A stretch of 64,000 nt of DNA from Rhodothermales bacterium. GTDB lineage: Bacteria > Bacteroidota > Rhodothermia > Rhodothermales > UBA10348. Numbering within the stretch: the stretch's first letter is position 1; every line of letters starts with the position of its first letter. Below the pieces are notes generated by a model. The model ran no database searches. It worked only from the letters and a program-made list of their open reading frames with translations, and was not told the DNA's origin. The position numbers and the translations under genes were made by a program. The stretch is taken from the NCBI GenBank assembly GCA_040221055.1, contig JAVJVN010000019.1:1-64000 (forward strand), in the 5' to 3' direction. Shown piece after piece: positions 49,260-58,234 of the stretch.

Positions 49260-51383
49260 ATGATCAAAACGATACTGTCCACGTGTTTACTCCTCCTTCT
49301 TTTTGTCCTGCCGGCATCGGGTCAGACCGTTGTCATTGACTTCGGGCCCATCAGTGGAGGAATAGGAGAAACGGTCCTGGTCCCCGTCGACCTGTCGGGT
49401 GTGGAGTCGACGGACGGTTTCAACAGCTTCTCGTTTTCGGTCAACGTGACCGGATCGAATCTCCTCTACAATGAGGGACAGAACAGCACGACAGGAACAC
49501 TCGGCGCATCGACGGGCTGGAATGTGGTGTCGAACAATGGCAAAGTGGCTGGCTTCGCATCATCCAGCAATGCCATTTCCGCATCGGGCACACTCATCAA
49601 CCTGTCTGTCACCATCCAGGCTGAAGGATCCGGTACGATCGAGTTGACCGGGTTTACCCTGAAAAAAAACAACTCCCAGGGTGTTGCGGAAGACGTGCCC
49701 TTCTCGCCGGCCGTTCCAACGGCGGCGTTGAGTGTATCGAATGCGCCCGAAGCAACGGACGACTCCTACCAACTTGACGAAGGAGCGACGCTCGTGGTAT
49801 TGGCCGCGCAGGGTGTGCTGGCCAACGATACCGATGCCGACGGCGACGCCTTGACGGCCACGGTTGCCAGCAACGTATCCAATGGTACGCTGACCCTGAA
49901 TGCCGATGGGTCCTTCACCTACACGCATAATGGATCGGAGACCACCAGCGACTCGTTTACCTACACGGTTTCGGACGGTGCGGATACCGATATCGGTCTG
50001 GTCGCCATCACGATCAATCCGGTCAATGACGCGCCCGTCTTCACGGCATTCATGGAGAATGTGGAAGTGAACCAGGGGGGCACGGTCATCGGTGACTTCA
50101 CGGCGACCGACGGCGAGAATGATCTGTTGACGTATTCCCTCGTTTCGGGACCGTCCGGCGTCATTCTGGACGCTACGACAGGTGATTTTGTCTGGGCTGC
50201 CACGGAAACCGGTGAGTTTGAGGTGATTGTTGCCGTTTCTGATGGCACCGTGTTTGTCAACGCCCCCGCGTTTACCATCCGGGTCCGGGCCGTTGAATCG
50301 TTTTACGGTGAACTCTCCGGACTGAACTCCACCACGATGGTATCGGGACAGGCCTCCGGATTCATTTCTTCGACGTTCATTCCCGATGACAATGAATTGG
50401 TCATTGATGGTGAGTTCACGGGTATCGGCTCCCTGCACGCGGTGTCCCAACTCGGCATCGGTGCCTTCCTGGAAGCCGGAGCCAGTGTGACCGCTCTTAC
50501 GCCGACTTTCCCCGGAGGAGATGCCAGCGCACGGAGTGCCACGTTCAACAACAATGTCATTGATTTGACATCATTGACCTATCCGAGCGGCGAGTCCATG
50601 GCCACGTTCGTGGCGGCGCTTCGTGCCGGAGACGTTTTTGTATCCGTCCGGACGGTGGACAATCTGGAAGGGGAACTGCGGGCGCAGCTCGCCCCGGACG
50701 ACAATACCGCACCGACCTCGTTGGATGTGGCGGTGCCGTCGAGTGCTTCGGTCACCGGAAGTCCATCGGATGAGCTGTATACGGCCACGTGGGCCGGACA
50801 AGCCTCCGATCCCGATGGCGACGCTACCCGGTTGATCCTCCAGGTCGCGGCAGACGCCGGCTTCGGGGAGGTCCTGTCGTCCTGGGATGTATCGGTTACC
50901 CCCAATGGTACGGTCGCCGTAACGGTGGACGATGCAGCGCAGTTGGTGGACCGGATTATCGGTGCTACCCAACTTGGTGGATCGGCTGACGCCCACTACC
51001 GCTTGGTCACCACGGACGGTGCGGCACTCTCATCGGGTGCCACCTCGTCCATTACGCTCGTTCGGGGCACGGTCACGAATACCGACGAGGATTCGACGGT
51101 CCCGGAGCAGTTCCTGCTGCGCGGCAACTATCCGAATCCCTTCAATCCGACAACCAGCATTGAATTTGACCTGCCGGAAGCGGCCGATGTCGAAGTCCGG
51201 GTGCTCGATCTGTTGGGACGGACCATGCTGACGGTCCCGTCGCAGGCACTTTCCGCCGGCACGAACCAGCGCATCCGGATTGACGCCGAGGATCTCGCAT
51301 CGGGCATCTACATCTACCGGGTCCTGGTGACATCGGCCGAGCGGTCGCATGTCGCCACAGGGACCATGACCCTCATCAAATGA
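49260..51383 (+). CDS. T9SS cargo protein with cohesin-like, cadherin-like and CHRD-like domains
   Basis: A 707-residue protein. The signal peptide is MIKTILSTCLLLLLFVLPASG. A cohesin-like domain (about 22-158, VVIDFGPISGGIGETVLVPVDL) is followed by a tandem-95/cadherin-like repeat (about 162-258, DEGATLVV, VLANDTDADGDAL, DSFTYTVSDG). Next come an Ig-like repeat (about 258-345), a degenerate CHRD-like segment (about 350-478, ending DNLEGELRAQLAP), a fibronectin-like part and the T9SS domain (about 610-707, GNYPNPFNPTTSIEF...GTMTLIK). The architecture is parallel to the upstream gene, so the two look like diverged duplicates. ATG 49260 is set by the signal peptide. Confidence 0.88.
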   Translation: MIKTILSTCLLLLLFVLPASGQTVVIDFGPISGGIGETVLVPVDLSGVESTDGFNSFSFSVNVTGSNLLYNEGQNSTTGTLGASTGWNVVSNNGKVAGFASSSNAISASGTLINLSVTIQAEGSGTIELTGFTLKKNNSQGVAEDVPFSPAVPTAALSVSNAPEATDDSYQLDEGATLVVLAAQGVLANDTDADGDALTATVASNVSNGTLTLNADGSFTYTHNGSETTSDSFTYTVSDGADTDIGLVAITINPVNDAPVFTAFMENVEVNQGGTVIGDFTATDGENDLLTYSLVSGPSGVILDATTGDFVWAATETGEFEVIVAVSDGTVFVNAPAFTIRVRAVESFYGELSGLNSTTMVSGQASGFISSTFIPDDNELVIDGEFTGIGSLHAVSQLGIGAFLEAGASVTALTPTFPGGDASARSATFNNNVIDLTSLTYPSGESMATFVAALRAGDVFVSVRTVDNLEGELRAQLAPDDNTAPTSLDVAVPSSASVTGSPSDELYTATWAGQASDPDGDATRLILQVAADAGFGEVLSSWDVSVTPNGTVAVTVDDAAQLVDRIIGATQLGGSADAHYRLVTTDGAALSSGATSSITLVRGTVTNTDEDSTVPEQFLLRGNYPNPFNPTTSIEFDLPEAADVEVRVLDLLGRTMLTVPSQALSAGTNQRIRIDAEDLASGIYIYRVLVTSAERSHVATGTMTLIK

Positions 51384-51384
51384 T

Positions 51385-52221
51385 GTGGCACACTCAGGGT
51401 GGCACATTGCGCTGGTCGCTGTAGCCCTCCTGGTATCGTCCAGTCGAATGCTGGATGTCCCTCTTGATGAAATGCTCCTGCTTGCTTCGGCGGCCGGAGC
51501 ATTTCTGGTTTATGTACTGGACCGGCAATGGGGACGGGACGAGGACCGCGTGAATCACCCGGACCGGGAGCGTTGGTGGCTGGCACGCGGTCGGGTACGA
51601 TGGATCGTGGTGGGTGTGCTGGCCGGTGTGGCGGTCTGGGCCGGTCTCCAGTTGCCCGTGCGCGTCCTTGTGGTCGGCCTGGGGCTGGGGGCCATCGGGC
51701 TGGCGTATGTGGGTCCGTGGGGCCAGTGGAGCCTGAAGAGGCTGTCCGGTCGAGCGCGGTTCGTCGTGGTGGCGCTGGTGTGGGGCGTGGCCGTGGTGGT
51801 GCTTCCAGGCTTGGCAAGCGCAGCGCAGTCCGGACCGGGATCGGGGGCAGCGTGGTCGAGTCTGGTCCTGCTGGCGGCCTACCGCACCGCCTGGTTGATC
51901 CCCAACACCCTGGCTGCGGAATACCACGGAAGGGAAGGGGACCGGACGGCCGGCATGCAGAACGTGACCCGGGATTGGACGCGTGCAAGCCTGACGCGGT
52001 GGACGTGGATGGCTGTTGTTGCGGCAACCGTGTTGGCGGCGGCGCTTCTCGTCGTATTGCCGTCGGGGGTCCGCTGGATCTTGATCACGGACGGGATCGG
52101 CCTTCTCGCCATGGGCGTGTATATTGGGAGGGTAGGGGACATCACGGGATCGGTGATATTCGTTCTCGACCTGATGGTCATGTGGCCCGTCGTTCCTGCA
52201 CTATTTATGGGAGCGAATTGA
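51385..52221 (+). CDS. UbiA-like polytopic membrane protein
   Basis: A 278-residue protein with about eight membrane segments. The motif YVLDRQWGRDEDRVNHPDRERWW near residues 47-70 resembles the first Asp-rich loop of UbiA-family prenyltransferases, and AAEYHGREGDRTAGMQNV near 178-195 could be the second. UbiA proteins move isoprenoid chains to acceptors in the membrane. The usual NDxxDxxxD spacing is not fully kept, so this may be a divergent or repurposed member. The start is a GTG two bases after the preceding cargo gene's stop, which suggests coupled translation. Confidence 0.6.
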   Translation: MAHSGWHIALVAVALLVSSSRMLDVPLDEMLLLASAAGAFLVYVLDRQWGRDEDRVNHPDRERWWLARGRVRWIVVGVLAGVAVWAGLQLPVRVLVVGLGLGAIGLAYVGPWGQWSLKRLSGRARFVVVALVWGVAVVVLPGLASAAQSGPGSGAAWSSLVLLAAYRTAWLIPNTLAAEYHGREGDRTAGMQNVTRDWTRASLTRWTWMAVVAATVLAAALLVVLPSGVRWILITDGIGLLAMGVYIGRVGDITGSVIFVLDLMVMWPVVPALFMGAN

Positions 52222-52350
52222 CCATTCACCGGTACAAACGGACGGAACAGGTGTCCGGACCGTATTCTGTGTGACTTCTTTCCGATACTGAGCCCCTCTG
52301 ATATCAGGGCTTTCTCCAGCTTTTGCCCCGCCACCTTTCAAGCTCATCCG

Positions 52351-53772
52351 ATGCGATTTCTTCTAACCGCCCTCTTCTTGACGGCACTGCTATTCCCGGC
52401 CTCGGCTCCGGTCCTGGCTCAGACACCGGTCCAGATTGATGTGGACCATGCTGCGTTTGCGTTCGACGGGGAGTCGTCACTGGTCGAAATGTACTTCGCG
52501 TTCGAAGCTGCCACGTTGCAATACGTGGGAACGGAGAACGGATTCATGGCCGAATTGCCCGTCCAGATGGCGGTCGTTCGCTCTACCCAGGCCCAGTTGG
52601 ATGGCACGCCAACGGAACCTGTCTGGTCGGAGGAGACGTCCTTGTCATTCGTGGTTCCGGATACGACGGGCCTGGCCGAGGGACAGCACTTCGTGCACCA
52701 GGTCCGTGCGGCCATACCTCCGGGGGAATATGAACTGCGTGTCACGATCCCGGCAGGACCTTCCGGTCTGGATTCGGACCTGACCGTGCAGCGGGATCTG
52801 CTCGTGCCGGACTTCTCCGAGGAAAGCAGTGTCAAGGTATCGGATGTCACGCTCGCCAGCCAGATCACGCCCAGCCAGGACCGGGAAGATGCCTTCTACA
52901 AGAACGGCATGGTCATCCGTCCGAATGCCAATCAATTGTATGGCAGCGGACTGAACTTCCTGTTCTGGTATGCGGAGATCTACAACCTGGACCAGCTGGC
53001 CGCATCATCGGACAACTATACGGTCTTCTCGTATATCGCTGAGGCGAATGTGCCCCAGCCCCTCGGGGACATGCAGCGTCGTATGCCCCGGCCGCTCCGG
53101 TCCCCCGACGTTGTCGTGGGTTCATTCAACATCCGGACGCTTCCCAGCGGATCCTATTTCCTGCGTATTGCGGTGCTGAATGCCAACAACGAGGCTGTTG
53201 CCGAACAGTCCCGGAAGTTCTTCATTTACAATCCGGACGTGCAGCGCGAGCAGGTCGTGGCCGTTGAGACGGATTTCGAGGCCAGCCAGTACGCGAACAT
53301 GTCCGAAGAGGAGGTGGACCGGATGGAACGGCACGTCAATGTGATTGCCAGCGATTCGGAACGACGGCGGCTGCGCGGCATCCGGGACCTCGACGAGAAA
53401 CGGCGCTTTTTCATGGATTTCTGGGGTGCCCGCGACCCCAATCCGAATACACCCATCAATGAGTACCAGGAAAACTTCTACGCATTGGTCCAATACGCCA
53501 ATGACCGGTACACCACGAGTTTTGACGAAGGGTGGAATACCGACCGTGGGCGGGCTCTGCTGAAGTTCGGGGCGCCGACCTCCATAGAACCCCATCTGTT
53601 CGACCGCGGCTACGCCCCGTATGAACTCTGGGAGTACAACAACATTCCGGGCGAAGGGCAGGCCCTTTTCGTGTTCGCCGATCTGGATGGCTTCGGTTCG
53701 TTCGAACTGGTCCACTCAACGGTGACCGGAGAACGTAAACTTGCCGACTGGCAGAACGAGCTGCGGCGGTAG
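52351..53772 (+). CDS. GWxTD domain-containing secreted protein
   Basis: A 473-residue protein with a signal peptide (MRFLLTALFLTALLFPASAPVLA). It has a beta-rich N-terminal half and a C-terminal GWxTD domain (about 330-465): RMERHVNVIASDSERRRLRGIRDLDEKRRFFMDFW, then FDEGWNTDRGRALLKFGAP and YELWEYNN. GWxTD proteins are common in Bacteroidota; their biochemical role is unknown. It starts 129 bases after the UbiA-like gene, a stretch with only a weak AGCCC/GGGCT hairpin. It ends eight bases before asnS. Confidence 0.9.
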   Translation: MRFLLTALFLTALLFPASAPVLAQTPVQIDVDHAAFAFDGESSLVEMYFAFEAATLQYVGTENGFMAELPVQMAVVRSTQAQLDGTPTEPVWSEETSLSFVVPDTTGLAEGQHFVHQVRAAIPPGEYELRVTIPAGPSGLDSDLTVQRDLLVPDFSEESSVKVSDVTLASQITPSQDREDAFYKNGMVIRPNANQLYGSGLNFLFWYAEIYNLDQLAASSDNYTVFSYIAEANVPQPLGDMQRRMPRPLRSPDVVVGSFNIRTLPSGSYFLRIAVLNANNEAVAEQSRKFFIYNPDVQREQVVAVETDFEASQYANMSEEEVDRMERHVNVIASDSERRRLRGIRDLDEKRRFFMDFWGARDPNPNTPINEYQENFYALVQYANDRYTTSFDEGWNTDRGRALLKFGAPTSIEPHLFDRGYAPYELWEYNNIPGEGQALFVFADLDGFGSFELVHSTVTGERKLADWQNELRR

Positions 53773-53780
53773 AACACACT

Positions 53781-55277
53781 ATGCATACGTATATCGAGGA
53801 CCTGTCCAAGCACGAGGGGCAGTCCGTTACGCTCAAAGGATGGCTGTACAACAAGCGATCCTCGAAAGGTCTCCATTTCCTCGTCCTGCGGGACGGCAGC
53901 GGGCTCTGCCAGTGCGTCGTCAATGAGGATGCCGTGTCCACGGAGAGTTGGGCTGCGGCGGACGCGGCCACTCAGGAAAGCGCGCTCGCCATTACCGGAA
54001 CGGTGAGGGCGGACGATCGCCAGGTGGGGGGATACGAACTCCAGGCGACCGCCGTGGAACTCATCCATCTCGCCGAGGAATACCCCATTACGCCGAAGGA
54101 GCATGGGATAGACTTCCTCATGAACCACCGGCACCTGTGGTTGCGCAGCCGTCGGCAATGGGCCATCATGCGAGTGCGCAACCGGGTCATCATGTCCATC
54201 CACCAGTTCTTCCAGGAGCAGGGCTTCGTGCAGATGGATGCGCCCATCCTGACCGGCAATGCCGTGGAAGGCACGTCCACCTTGTTCGAGATGGACTATT
54301 TCGGTGGAAGTGCCTACCTGACGCAGTCCGGGCAGCTGCACGGGGAAGCCATGGCCATGGCCATGGGGCGGATCTACACGTTCGGCCCCACGTTCCGCGC
54401 CGAGAAGTCCAAGACGCGGCGCCACTTGACTGAATTCTGGATGATTGAACCCGAAATGGCGTTCTACGATCTGGACATGACCATGGAGCTCACCGAGCGC
54501 ATGCTTATCCGGATTGTGACCGATGCCATACGGGACTGCGCGCTGGAACTGGAGACCCTGGAACGGGATCTGGAGCCGCTTCGGCGGGTCGCCGGTCCAT
54601 TCCCGCGCGTGACCTACACGGACGCCGTGGCGCTCCTGAAGTCCGACAAGACCATGAAGATGGTCGATGAGAGGATAGCGGCCGTACAACAGGAAGAGCG
54701 TGATCTCCTGGCCGAACGGGAAGATTCCCGCGCCCGCTACGGTCAGGCAAAGAAATGGGAAAAGCGCAAGATCGATGCACGAGAGATAGAAATTGCACGC
54801 CGGCTTGCCGACGTCGAGGAAGAGTTGCGCAATCTGCCCAAGTGGAAGGAATCGGCCGCCGCATTTGAATGGGGCAATGATTTTGGCGGCAGTGATGAAA
54901 CCCTGATTACGTGGCATTATGACCGTCCCATCTTCGTGCATCGCTTCCCGCAGGAGTTCAAGGCGTTCTATATGAAACGAGATCCGGAAGACGATCGACT
55001 TGCGCTCGGCATGGATGTACTGGCGCCCGAGGGGTACGGTGAAATCGTGGGCGGTGGCGAGCGGGCCACCGACCTGGCCTTTCTCCAGCAGCAGGTGAAG
55101 GACCACGGGCTGCCGGAAGAAGTCTTCAAGTGGTATTTCGACCTCCGGCGGTACGGCAGCGTTCCACACAGTGGATACGGATTGGGTCTGGAACGGACGG
55201 TGACCTGGATCTGCGGCCTGCACCATTTGCGGGAGACGATTCCATTTCCGCGGACCCTCGACCGGCTGTATCCCTGA
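53781..55277 (+). CDS. asnS: Asparaginyl-tRNA synthetase
   Basis: A 498-residue class II synthetase. The OB-fold anticodon-binding domain (about 1-105) includes VTLKGWLYNKRSSKGLHFLVLRDG. Class II motif 2 is FGPTFRAEKSKTRRHLTEFWMIEPE near 195-220 and motif 3 is GYGLGLERTVTWICGL near 463-478. A highly charged coiled-coil insertion (about 295-355, VQQEERDLLAEREDSRA onward) is present, as in Bacteroidota AsnRS. HLTEFWMIEPEMAF and the overall match favour Asn over Asp. It attaches asparagine to tRNA-Asn. Confidence 0.94.
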   Translation: MHTYIEDLSKHEGQSVTLKGWLYNKRSSKGLHFLVLRDGSGLCQCVVNEDAVSTESWAAADAATQESALAITGTVRADDRQVGGYELQATAVELIHLAEEYPITPKEHGIDFLMNHRHLWLRSRRQWAIMRVRNRVIMSIHQFFQEQGFVQMDAPILTGNAVEGTSTLFEMDYFGGSAYLTQSGQLHGEAMAMAMGRIYTFGPTFRAEKSKTRRHLTEFWMIEPEMAFYDLDMTMELTERMLIRIVTDAIRDCALELETLERDLEPLRRVAGPFPRVTYTDAVALLKSDKTMKMVDERIAAVQQEERDLLAEREDSRARYGQAKKWEKRKIDAREIEIARRLADVEEELRNLPKWKESAAAFEWGNDFGGSDETLITWHYDRPIFVHRFPQEFKAFYMKRDPEDDRLALGMDVLAPEGYGEIVGGGERATDLAFLQQQVKDHGLPEEVFKWYFDLRRYGSVPHSGYGLGLERTVTWICGLHHLRETIPFPRTLDRLYP

Positions 55278-55360
55278 GCCTCCCGCTGAATCGAAGCGCG
55301 CCGGGTTGCCCGGCCTTGGCATGGTCGTTGCATCTATTCAGGAAAAAACTCCGAATCCCC

Positions 55361-56107
55361 ATGAAACGTCATCTTACCCTCTTCGCGCTGTTCATTTTCC
55401 TGGTCGGAACGTCCAATGCGCAGACCGGGCATCATTCCGGCACACCGTACGATATTCGATCTGTCTTGCAGTCCCGCGGCGAGGGAACCGTCATGGTGGA
55501 GCCGGATCAGGCCACGCTCCGTTTCTCCATTGTGACAGAGCACAAGAATCCGCAGACGGCCATGCAGCTGAACGAGGATGCGTCGGGCACGGCCCTGCGT
55601 GCGGTGCGCAGTCTGGGCATTGCAGACCGTCACCTGCAGGTGCAGAACATCCGGCTCGAACCCAAGCGTGAATGGAATGAAGAGGGCCGCCGATGGGTGG
55701 AGCTGGGCTACGAAGCCCGTAGGTTTGTGAGTGTAACGGTGACCGATCTCGACGTGTTGCCGAATCTGGTCAGCGCGGTCGTCGACGAGGGGGCAAACCG
55801 ACTCGAACAATTGCAGTATGAACTGGCCGACCGGAGTGCCGCGGAATTGGAAGCGCTCGGAAAGGCCGTCGCCAATGCCAAGGCGCGCGCCATGGCCATG
55901 GCGGCCGCGCTGGGAAGCTCGAAGGTCGTACCCATCCGGGTCATTGAGGAAGGCGCGAGCATGCCCGAACCCGTCCTCATGGCGCGGTCTTTCGCCAAGG
56001 ATGAAATGGCCCAGATGGGCGGAGCGCCCGATCCCGCCGCATGGTCCGGTGGCCTGATCGAGGTCCGGGTCGCTGTCTCGGCTGAGTTCGCCTTCAGGAG
56101 CGAGTGA
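55361..56107 (+). CDS. SIMPL (DUF541) domain secreted protein
   Basis: A 248-residue protein with a signal peptide (MKRHLTLFALFIFLVGTSNA). The SIMPL/DUF541 domain spans about 35-245: RGEGTVMVEPDQATLRFSI, MQLNEDASGTALRAVRSLGIADRHLQVQNIRLEP, and LGKAVANAKARAMAMAAALG near 165. SIMPL proteins form oligomeric periplasmic or outer-membrane rings in some bacteria; their role is unclear. The start at 55361 is set by the signal peptide. Its stop at 56107 directly abuts the stop of the convergent glsB-like gene. Confidence 0.9.
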   Translation: MKRHLTLFALFIFLVGTSNAQTGHHSGTPYDIRSVLQSRGEGTVMVEPDQATLRFSIVTEHKNPQTAMQLNEDASGTALRAVRSLGIADRHLQVQNIRLEPKREWNEEGRRWVELGYEARRFVSVTVTDLDVLPNLVSAVVDEGANRLEQLQYELADRSAAELEALGKAVANAKARAMAMAAALGSSKVVPIRVIEEGASMPEPVLMARSFAKDEMAQMGGAPDPAAWSGGLIEVRVAVSAEFAFRSE

Positions 56108-56350
56108 TTATTTCTTGAGCGCGTTCCAGGCCCAGAGCAGGACGAGCGCGCCGCCCACGGCGAACAACAGCTCACCGAGCAGGCTGTCGGGCGTCAGGCC
56201 GAAAAAGCCGCCCAGGAATCCGCCGACCACGGCCCCGGCGATCCCCAGGAGCGTCGTGAGGATGAATCCACCCCCTTCCTTGCTGGGCGTGATCATTTTG
56301 GCCAGGGCGCCAGCGGCGAATCCAATCAGGATGAACCAGAGAATAGTCAT
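56108..56350 (-). CDS. GlsB/YeaQ/YmgE family membrane protein
   Basis: An 80-residue protein with three membrane helices, glycine-rich throughout. It has ILWFILIGFAAGALAKMI, then ILTTLLGIAGAVVGGFLGGFFG, then LLFAVGGALVLLWAWNAL. This is the transglycosylase-associated/GlsB stress-response family, small inner-membrane proteins of unknown mechanism. The gene is convergent with the SIMPL gene with no spacer and divergent from the phosphohexomutase gene. Confidence 0.9.
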   Translation of the reverse strand: MTILWFILIGFAAGALAKMITPSKEGGGFILTTLLGIAGAVVGGFLGGFFGLTPDSLLGELLFAVGGALVLLWAWNALKK

Positions 56351-56403
56351 GAGCTTCTTTTTGGTTTAACTTGGGATGTCCCGTTTCATCAATTCGTGAG
56401 CAC

Positions 56404-57792
56404 ATGTCCCGGACATTGGTCGTTTCAATATCAGGTATTCGCGGCATAGTTGGTAGGGGGCTGGACCCGGAAGTCGTTGCGCGGTATGCCGGAGCCTACG
56501 CCGGTTGGTGCCACGACCAGGCCGGTGGGGAAACTCCGGTGGTTGTCGTCGGACGGGATGCACGTGTTTCGGGCGCCCTCTACGCCGAGCTCGTCATGAA
56601 CACGTTGCAAGCGGCCGGGTGCGATGTGATTGATGCCGGCCTGGCCACGACGCCGACGGTCGAGATGGCGGTCATTCGCGAAGGTGCGACCGGTGGAATC
56701 GTGCTGAGCGCATCGCACAATCCGGCCGAATGGAACGCGTTGAAGTTGCTGGGGCCATCGGGAGAGTTCCTGTCACCCGCAGAGGCCGCCGATGTCATTG
56801 AGCGCCCCGCCGGGCCATGGGCGGATTACCAGGCCCTGGGACAGCGGCGCAGCGCATCCTATCTGGACTACCACGTGCAGGCCGTCGTCGACCTTCCGGA
56901 AATCGACATCGAATCCATCCGGAAGCGGGATTTCCGGATTGTGGTCGATGGAATCAACTCGGTGGGCGCCATTGCGATGCCCGCGCTGCTGGAGGCCTTG
57001 GGCGTTCGGCGGGAGCAGATCATCCTCGTGAACGGCGAGCCGCATGGGCGGTTTGCGCATCCCGCGGAACCGTTGCCACAGAATCTGGTGGAGACGTGCG
57101 CCGTGGTGGCACGCGAGGGGGCGGACATCGGACTGGTGGTCGACCCTGACGCCGACCGGCTGGCGCTCATCCAGGACGGAGGGGTCTACGTGAGCGAGGA
57201 ACTCACGCAGGTGCTCGCGACGGACTTCTGGTGGGGCCGGCATGACGGGCCTTTCGTTACGAACCTGTCCTCGTCCAGGGCCATAGAGGACGTGGCGCGA
57301 CAGAGGGGACAGCAGGTTTTCCGCTCGGCGGTCGGCGAAATCAATGTGGTCGAGGAAATGAAGCGGACCGGAGCGGTCATAGGCGGTGAGGGGAACGGTG
57401 GGGTCATCCTGTCCGCGCTCCACAACGGCCGGGACGCCCTGGTCGGCGCCGCGTTCATCCTGCAGCACCTGGTCAATCAGGGTCGGTCCCTGTCGTCGCT
57501 GGTTGCGGATTTGCCTACCTACCACATGGCCAAGCTGAAGACCGACATTGCCGGTCACGATCCGGAGGTTCTGCTCGCGCGGATGGCGCAGCGGTATTCA
57601 GGTGGGGACGGGGCGGGATCCGCCGGCCGCGTGTCGACCGTGGACGGGGTCAAGGTGGATCTGGACGAGGGCTGGGTCCACATGCGTCGCTCCAACACGG
57701 AGCCCATCATCCGGGTCTATACCGAAGCCGGATCCCCGGAAGCCGCTCACGCGCTGGGCGAACGGTTCATGGCCGAGCTGCTGGACGATTAA
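56404..57792 (+). CDS. Phosphohexomutase (phosphoglucosamine mutase-like)
   Basis: A 462-residue alpha-D-phosphohexomutase. Motifs in order are SGIRGIVGRGLDP near residue 9, VVVGRDARVSG near 50, the phosphoserine loop GGIVLSASHNPAEWNALK near 94-111, the metal site VDPDADRL near 243, the sugar-binding GEGNGGVI near 329, and the phosphate-binding RRSNTEPIIRVYTEA near 423-437. It resembles GlmM, which makes glucosamine-1-phosphate for peptidoglycan precursors, but phosphomannomutase activity cannot be excluded. ATG 56404 follows GTGAG. Confidence 0.9.
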   Translation: MSRTLVVSISGIRGIVGRGLDPEVVARYAGAYAGWCHDQAGGETPVVVVGRDARVSGALYAELVMNTLQAAGCDVIDAGLATTPTVEMAVIREGATGGIVLSASHNPAEWNALKLLGPSGEFLSPAEAADVIERPAGPWADYQALGQRRSASYLDYHVQAVVDLPEIDIESIRKRDFRIVVDGINSVGAIAMPALLEALGVRREQIILVNGEPHGRFAHPAEPLPQNLVETCAVVAREGADIGLVVDPDADRLALIQDGGVYVSEELTQVLATDFWWGRHDGPFVTNLSSSRAIEDVARQRGQQVFRSAVGEINVVEEMKRTGAVIGGEGNGGVILSALHNGRDALVGAAFILQHLVNQGRSLSSLVADLPTYHMAKLKTDIAGHDPEVLLARMAQRYSGGDGAGSAGRVSTVDGVKVDLDEGWVHMRRSNTEPIIRVYTEAGSPEAAHALGERFMAELLDD

Positions 57793-57870
57793 ATTCGGAC
57801 GTTACGCGTATCCCTTGGTCGTGTCAGTACGTTAGGCAGCGTATTCCGTGTGCACAATGACCTGTCTGGG

Positions 57871-58007
57871 ATGAAGGTCCGGGAAGTCATCGTCAATACA
57901 AACACCCTGGGAAAAAGGGGCTGGTTACGGTTGCCGGCAAGGCAGGACTTGACTTGCCACCAGGAACACTGAACAGTATTTTTCGTCAAGCTGGACTGCG
58001 TAAATAG
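57871..58007 (+). pseudogene. hicA: hicA toxin pseudogene with internal deletion
   Basis: ATG 57871 opens with MKVREVI, the HicA N-terminus, for 20 bases. From 57891 another frame reads RQYKHPGKKGLVTVAGKAG, then DLPPGTLNSIFRQAGLRK and TAG (58005-58007), the full C-terminal half of HicA. The missing middle would be about 17 residues, including the catalytic G-S-H. The frame shift (20 bases = six codons plus two) fits a deletion of about 52 bases. HicA is a small mRNA-cleaving toxin with one double-stranded-RNA-binding fold; this copy must be inactive. hicB starts at the next base. Confidence 0.88.
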
Positions 58008-58229
58008 ATGCCAGCAATGAAATACGCCGTAATAATTGAACAGGGAGCGTCGAGCTTCGGTGCATATGTCCCTGATCTGCCCGGTTGTGTAGCGGTGGGC
58101 AAGACGGCTGACGAGGTCATGACGTTGATAACTGAAGCAATCCAGCTTCACCTGGAGCACATGAGAGCGGAAGGGGAGGTGATTCCGAAGCCGCACTTTC
58201 GGGTTGAATATGTCGACGCCACGGGCTGA
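58008..58229 (+). CDS. hicB: HicB-family antitoxin
   Basis: A 73-residue HicB-like protein: MKYAVIIEQGASSFGAYVPDLPGC, then VAVGKTADEVMTLITEAIQLHLEHMRAEGEVIP, the RNase H-like HicB fold without a long DNA-binding tail. It would normally bind and silence HicA. ATG 58008 immediately follows the TAG of the broken hicA; ATG 58017 (MKYAV) is an alternative. With the toxin inactive it is an orphan antitoxin. It ends six bases before the convergent small membrane protein gene. Confidence 0.88.
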   Translation: MPAMKYAVIIEQGASSFGAYVPDLPGCVAVGKTADEVMTLITEAIQLHLEHMRAEGEVIPKPHFRVEYVDATG

Positions 58230-58234
58230 AGCCG

